Assembly: GCF_003054045.1 (NCBI RefSeq)
Contig: NZ_QBKH01000005.1
Coordinates: 310,001-374,000, forward strand
Length of the DNA stretch: 64,000 bases
Reading direction: 5' to 3'
Source: Sphingobacterium faecium
Lineage (GTDB): Bacteria > Bacteroidota > Bacteroidia > Sphingobacteriales > Sphingobacteriaceae
The notes below the pieces were generated by a model, which had not been told where the DNA came from, did not search any database, and saw nothing but the letters and a program-made list of their open reading frames with translations. Shown here piece by piece: positions 61,015 to 64,000 of the stretch; position 1 is the first letter of the stretch; each line of letters opens with the position of its first letter. The position numbers were made by a program, and so were the translations under genes.

Positions 61015-61560
61015 TTATATTTCATTGTAAAGTACACGAAGTTTTTGTCGAAGATGCTTAACGGCATATCCTTTACGACTGATGATTGTCTTGATACTTT
61101 CACCTTCCTGATCTGCAATCTCCTGCAGCGTCATATCCTCAATCTCATGCAATAAAAATGTATTTCTCTGTTTTTCTGGTAACTCGTCCAAAGCTTTCAT
61201 GAGTTGATCCCAGAAAGCATCTTTGAACATCTTCAGTTCAGCATCATTGGTATGGTCGGACAGTAGCAGTTCCTTGATTTGCAATCTTCCCTCCTCATCT
61301 TCATACATCTGATCTTCCAGTGATTCGGTCTTTTTTTTCCTATACAAATCTGTTATTTTGTTTTTAGCAACAGCATACAACCAACCACTCATATTCTCCA
61401 ACTGATCAATATTAGAAAGCCGACTCGTCTGATACCACACTTCTTGTAAAATATCTTCAGCATCTTCAATTTTTTTCACTTTCCCATTAATGAAACGAAG
61501 CAATTGAGAGCCATAGTTTTTGACGACCTCGGATATCGAAGATGTTTTTTTATAAGACAT
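61015..61560 (-). CDS. RNA polymerase sigma factor, ECF subfamily
   Basis: The 181-residue sigma factor (start 61560, MSYKKTSSISEVVKNYGSQL; the frame is open to 61605) has region 2 with EDAEDILQEVWYQTSRL and WLYAVAKNKITDLYRKKK, and region 4 with ELPEKQRNTFLLHEIEDMTL followed by QEIADQEGESIKTIISRK. No anti-sigma FecR or ZAS-domain gene is adjacent; the small membrane protein 16 bp downstream is the only candidate partner. A -7 element candidate is at 61666-61673. Confidence 0.92.
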   Translation of the reverse strand: MSYKKTSSISEVVKNYGSQLLRFINGKVKKIEDAEDILQEVWYQTSRLSNIDQLENMSGWLYAVAKNKITDLYRKKKTESLEDQMYEDEEGRLQIKELLLSDHTNDAELKMFKDAFWDQLMKALDELPEKQRNTFLLHEIEDMTLQEIADQEGESIKTIISRKGYAVKHLRQKLRVLYNEI

Positions 61561-61605
61561 GTTTAAGGTATGAGTAGCATCCATACCAGTATAGACGATC
61601 ATCAA

Positions 61606-62248
61606 AAATTATTACTTTAAAAACTTCAAAAAATTTTACTGACTATTTTATTTTACTTATGGTGTCAAACGTACTTTTTTTTAAACGTAATTTTATATTT
61701 AAAATTCCTAAAATAATTTAAAAACACCATATATCCGATCTAAAAATATTTTATTGTTACAAGTGAACTGACCATAATCTTTTAAATTTCATATTTTTCC
61801 AAATGATTCTTCACCTTTTGGCTGCTTAATTCATGTGTAATAAGGCGCATCATTTTAAATGTATGATAAATAACCCGTAAAATTTTACTGGTTTGCACAA
61901 CCTAGAATAGCAACTAAATCTTAATTCAAAGCAACGACCGATCTTATCTAAAGTTATTAAATAAATTAAAAGAACCACATTACCTTCCTTATTAACAAGA
62001 GGATATAGTCAATTACGGTCAGTTTTAATTTGCTCTTTGTATTCAGGGCATTATATTTTTGAACTTGATATGACTGCCAATTGATTCAAATTTGATGGCA
62101 ACTCAGCACCTATATCACGACGTAGCAGGATGATACCTAAATTTATTCTTAAATTTGCTATTACGATTAGCGTTTTTTATATCATTCGATTTTTCAAAAT
62201 AAAAAGATATAACTTAAAACCTATTGCAAAGTATACAACATTTAGTCC
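61606..62248. other. Divergent intergenic region, 643 bp
   Basis: Between the ECF sigma gene and the right-edge sensor gene. Apart from a candidate -7 element (61666-61673) nothing was recognised; no hairpin, ORF or RNA gene stands out. Confidence 0.4.
61666..61673 (-). promoter_or_regulatory. Candidate -7 element of the sigma gene (TACGTTTG)
   Basis: The minus strand reads TACGTTTG, matching TAnnTTTG, about 105 bp upstream of the preferred start. No -33 element was recognised; ECF genes are often autoregulated, so this may be secondary. Confidence 0.3.
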
Positions 62249-64000
62249 ATGAAATTTTTAATAAAGAGCTGCTTTCTCCTTCTTATATTGATCAATAATC
62301 TTCCCACTCGGATTATAGCTCAGGATATACAATATCTAGCAAATCCTTGGGTCCAGCAATTCACAAAATCAGCCTATCAGGCTGGCAATCAAAACTGGGG
62401 ATTAAGCGTGGATAAACAAGGTTTAATCTACGCCGCCAATTCAGAAGGACTGTTAGTTTATGATGGCGCTTACTGGAATTTATATCCTCATCCCAATAAA
62501 GGTATTGTCCGTGTTGTTCAGGTTCATTCGGATGGAAAGATCTATACAGGCGGGCAATCAGAATTCGGATATTGGCAGAACAACAAAAATGGAAGGTTGG
62601 AGTACCATTCAATCAGTAGCCTATTACAAAAAAAACTAAATGATGAAATTTGGAAAATCATTATCCGAGATAAGCGCATTATCTTTCAATCTTTTTCGAC
62701 CATATACAGTTATGAAAATAACCAGATAAAAACAATTACTGGAGATGGAGAACCTTTTCTATTTGCTTTTCAAGCCAATAAAAGAATTTTCATAGAAAAA
62801 TTACCATCTGGCTTACATGAATTAAAAAATCATAAATTAGTTCCTGTTCGAGATAAAGACCGGATAAAAGGACAGAATATCCTGAGCATACTCCCTATCG
62901 ATCAACATTCTTTCTTGATCGGTACAGCAAAAGCTGGATTATTTGTGATGGATAAAAATGGCGCTATTAGTCCTTGGCAAAATGATATCAATGAGGAACT
63001 TAAGAATGCACAAATTAACAATGGCACTAAACTGTTGGACCATTATTATGTATTTGGAACAATCCTAAATGGTATTTATATCCTTGATGAAAAAGGTGTT
63101 CTAGTACAGCACATCAATAAAAGCCTTGGTTTGCAAAACAATACTGTTTTAAGCCTAACTGTTGACAAGCAATCGAATATCTGGACAGGACTTGATAATG
63201 GTATAGACCGAATAGCCATTAATTCTGATTTATATTATTATTCGGATAAATCTGGAAAGCTAGGAACTGTTTATTCTGCAAAAATTTATCAAGGATATCT
63301 TTATCTTGGAACCAACCAGGGCCTTTTTTATACTACCTGGAATCAGCAAAAGAAATATCAGCCCATCGACTTTAAAATGATTCAAGGATCGCAAGGTCAG
63401 GTTTGGAATTTAGAAATTATTAATAACGTGTTGGTATGTGGACATAATACGGGTACATTCCAGATAAAGGGAAACCAAATGAGCTTATTATCACCTAACA
63501 CGGGGGGGTGGGTAATTAAAAAACTATCTCCTCACTTCCCAACCGTTTTGCAGGGCAATTACACCGGTATATCATTGTTCCATAGTGCAACAAATGTATT
63601 AAATTATATCAAGCAATATCCAAACTTCAAATCTGGAGTTCAATTGTTAGAAACGCAAAGTAAAAATACAATTTGGGCAGCAGGATATAACGAGCTTAAT
63701 CTGATTAAATTTTCAGAAGATTTCTCTGAAATCAAACAGATAAAACCCTATGCACATCAGAAAGGACTACCAAAATCAAATTATATTGGTGTTTTTAAAT
63801 TGGGTGAGATCAATGTCTTTACCACGGATAGTGGACTTTATTTATACGATGAACTGGTGGATAAATTTACACCATACCAACAAGTCAATAAAAAACTAGG
63901 AACATTTGCCAAATCAAACAAAATAACCGTTGCAGGAAACAATAGCTATTGGTTTATTCATAAAACTCGGATTGCTTTAGTCAATCTATTACCTGGAGGG
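62249..64000 (+). CDS. Propeller-type ligand-binding sensor regulator, N-terminal part (runs off right edge)
   Basis: The frame opens at 62249 with a signal peptide (MKFLIKSCFLLLILINN, ending IIAQ) and stays open for 584 codons to the window edge. The mature part has two-component-regulator-propeller-type repeats: NQNWGLSVDKQGLIYAANSE, GLLVYDGAYWNLYPHPNKG, DGKIYTGGQSEFGYW, NTVLSLTVDKQSNIWTGLDN, GYLYLGTNQGLFYT and others. This form is typical of Bacteroidetes sensors that continue with a Y_Y_Y domain, a membrane helix and either a LuxR-type helix-turn-helix or a histidine kinase. The output domain is outside the window, so the class is not decided. It is the first gene on the plus strand after the sigma unit. 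Confidence 0.85.
   Translation, partial: MKFLIKSCFLLLILINNLPTRIIAQDIQYLANPWVQQFTKSAYQAGNQNWGLSVDKQGLIYAANSEGLLVYDGAYWNLYPHPNKGIVRVVQVHSDGKIYTGGQSEFGYWQNNKNGRLEYHSISSLLQKKLNDEIWKIIIRDKRIIFQSFSTIYSYENNQIKTITGDGEPFLFAFQANKRIFIEKLPSGLHELKNHKLVPVRDKDRIKGQNILSILPIDQHSFLIGTAKAGLFVMDKNGAISPWQNDINEELKNAQINNGTKLLDHYYVFGTILNGIYILDEKGVLVQHINKSLGLQNNTVLSLTVDKQSNIWTGLDNGIDRIAINSDLYYYSDKSGKLGTVYSAKIYQGYLYLGTNQGLFYTTWNQQKKYQPIDFKMIQGSQGQVWNLEIINNVLVCGHNTGTFQIKGNQMSLLSPNTGGWVIKKLSPHFPTVLQGNYTGISLFHSATNVLNYIKQYPNFKSGVQLLETQSKNTIWAAGYNELNLIKFSEDFSEIKQIKPYAHQKGLPKSNYIGVFKLGEINVFTTDSGLYLYDELVDKFTPYQQVNKKLGTFAKSNKITVAGNNSYWFIHKTRIALVNLLPGG

Noticed and set aside
60748..61155. A 135-codon plus-strand ORF
   Set aside because: Antisense across the small membrane protein and the end of the sigma gene, both better supported.
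1..64000. CRISPR array, prophage or insertion sequence
   Set aside because: No regularly spaced repeats, transposase or integrase sequences, phage structural genes or terminal inverted repeats with target duplications were seen.

Overview
The window looks like an AT-rich chromosomal segment from a member of the Bacteroidota, most likely the Sphingobacteriaceae (Sphingobacterium/Pedobacter type). The evidence is an ECF sigma/FecR/SusC-like receptor cassette, several TonB-dependent receptors, GH29 and GH20 glycosidases, DUF4374 and DKNYY proteins, a triple-tyrosine-type sensor, and Bacteroidetes-type -7 elements (TAnnTTTG) in place of classical promoters. The genus call is inference; no rRNA is present.

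Layout. 1-1929 (minus): ECF sigma, FecR-type anti-sigma and the first codons of a SusC-like receptor running off the left edge. 2418-7410 (minus): GyrI-like effector-binding protein, Tat-exported phospholipase C, a proline-dehydrogenase-like protein and a small secreted protein. 7743-12127 (mostly plus): two membrane transporters (AI-2E family, CPA1 Na+/H+ antiporter) with unknown neighbours. 12407-15345 (minus): FAD-NAD(P)-binding protein and an orphan. 15744-18105 (plus): an RsbQ/KAI2-like alpha/beta hydrolase overlapping a PAS-histidine kinase, then a DUF4342 protein. 18218-23042 (minus): Vat-type acetyltransferase, then a three-gene operon of TonB-type receptor, LytS-like kinase and LytTR regulator. 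23174-23466 holds a decayed Crp/Fnr gene. 23528-29048 (minus): GH29 fucosidase and a large GAF-PAS hybrid histidine kinase. 29529-34161 (plus): ABC-F protein, pirin-OsmC pair, a TraB/GumN gene broken by an in-frame TGA, and a DUF1801 protein. 34197-34271 (minus) is tRNA-His, followed by htpG.

36405-44845 (minus) carries a broken small gene, a TonB-C lipoprotein, a DUF2891 lipoprotein and a glycan-degradation block (GH29, GH20, GH29) with a sirtuin and a small lipoprotein in between. 44953-52052 is mainly housekeeping: rnhA (plus), then trxB, a DnaQ-like exonuclease and the gpsA-hemF-M16-M16 operon (minus). 52266-54983 contains small unknowns, a DKNYY protein and a DinB protein. 55203-58751 is a TonB-dependent receptor with a DUF4374 lipoprotein, probably a metal or siderophore uptake unit with a structured leader. 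59695-61560 holds Hsp20, two small membrane proteins and an ECF sigma factor. 62249-64000 is the 5' part of a propeller-type sensor regulator running off the right edge.

Themes: envelope signalling (two sigma factors, four sensor proteins, three TonB-type receptors), fucose/hexosamine release from glycans, and probable intrinsic resistance to ribosome-targeting drugs (Vat, ABC-F). No CRISPR array, insertion sequence, prophage or rRNA was seen. The most unusual item is the hydrolase/PAS-kinase overlap at 15744-17640; the clearest damaged genes are the TraB/GumN nonsense allele and the Crp/Fnr remnant.
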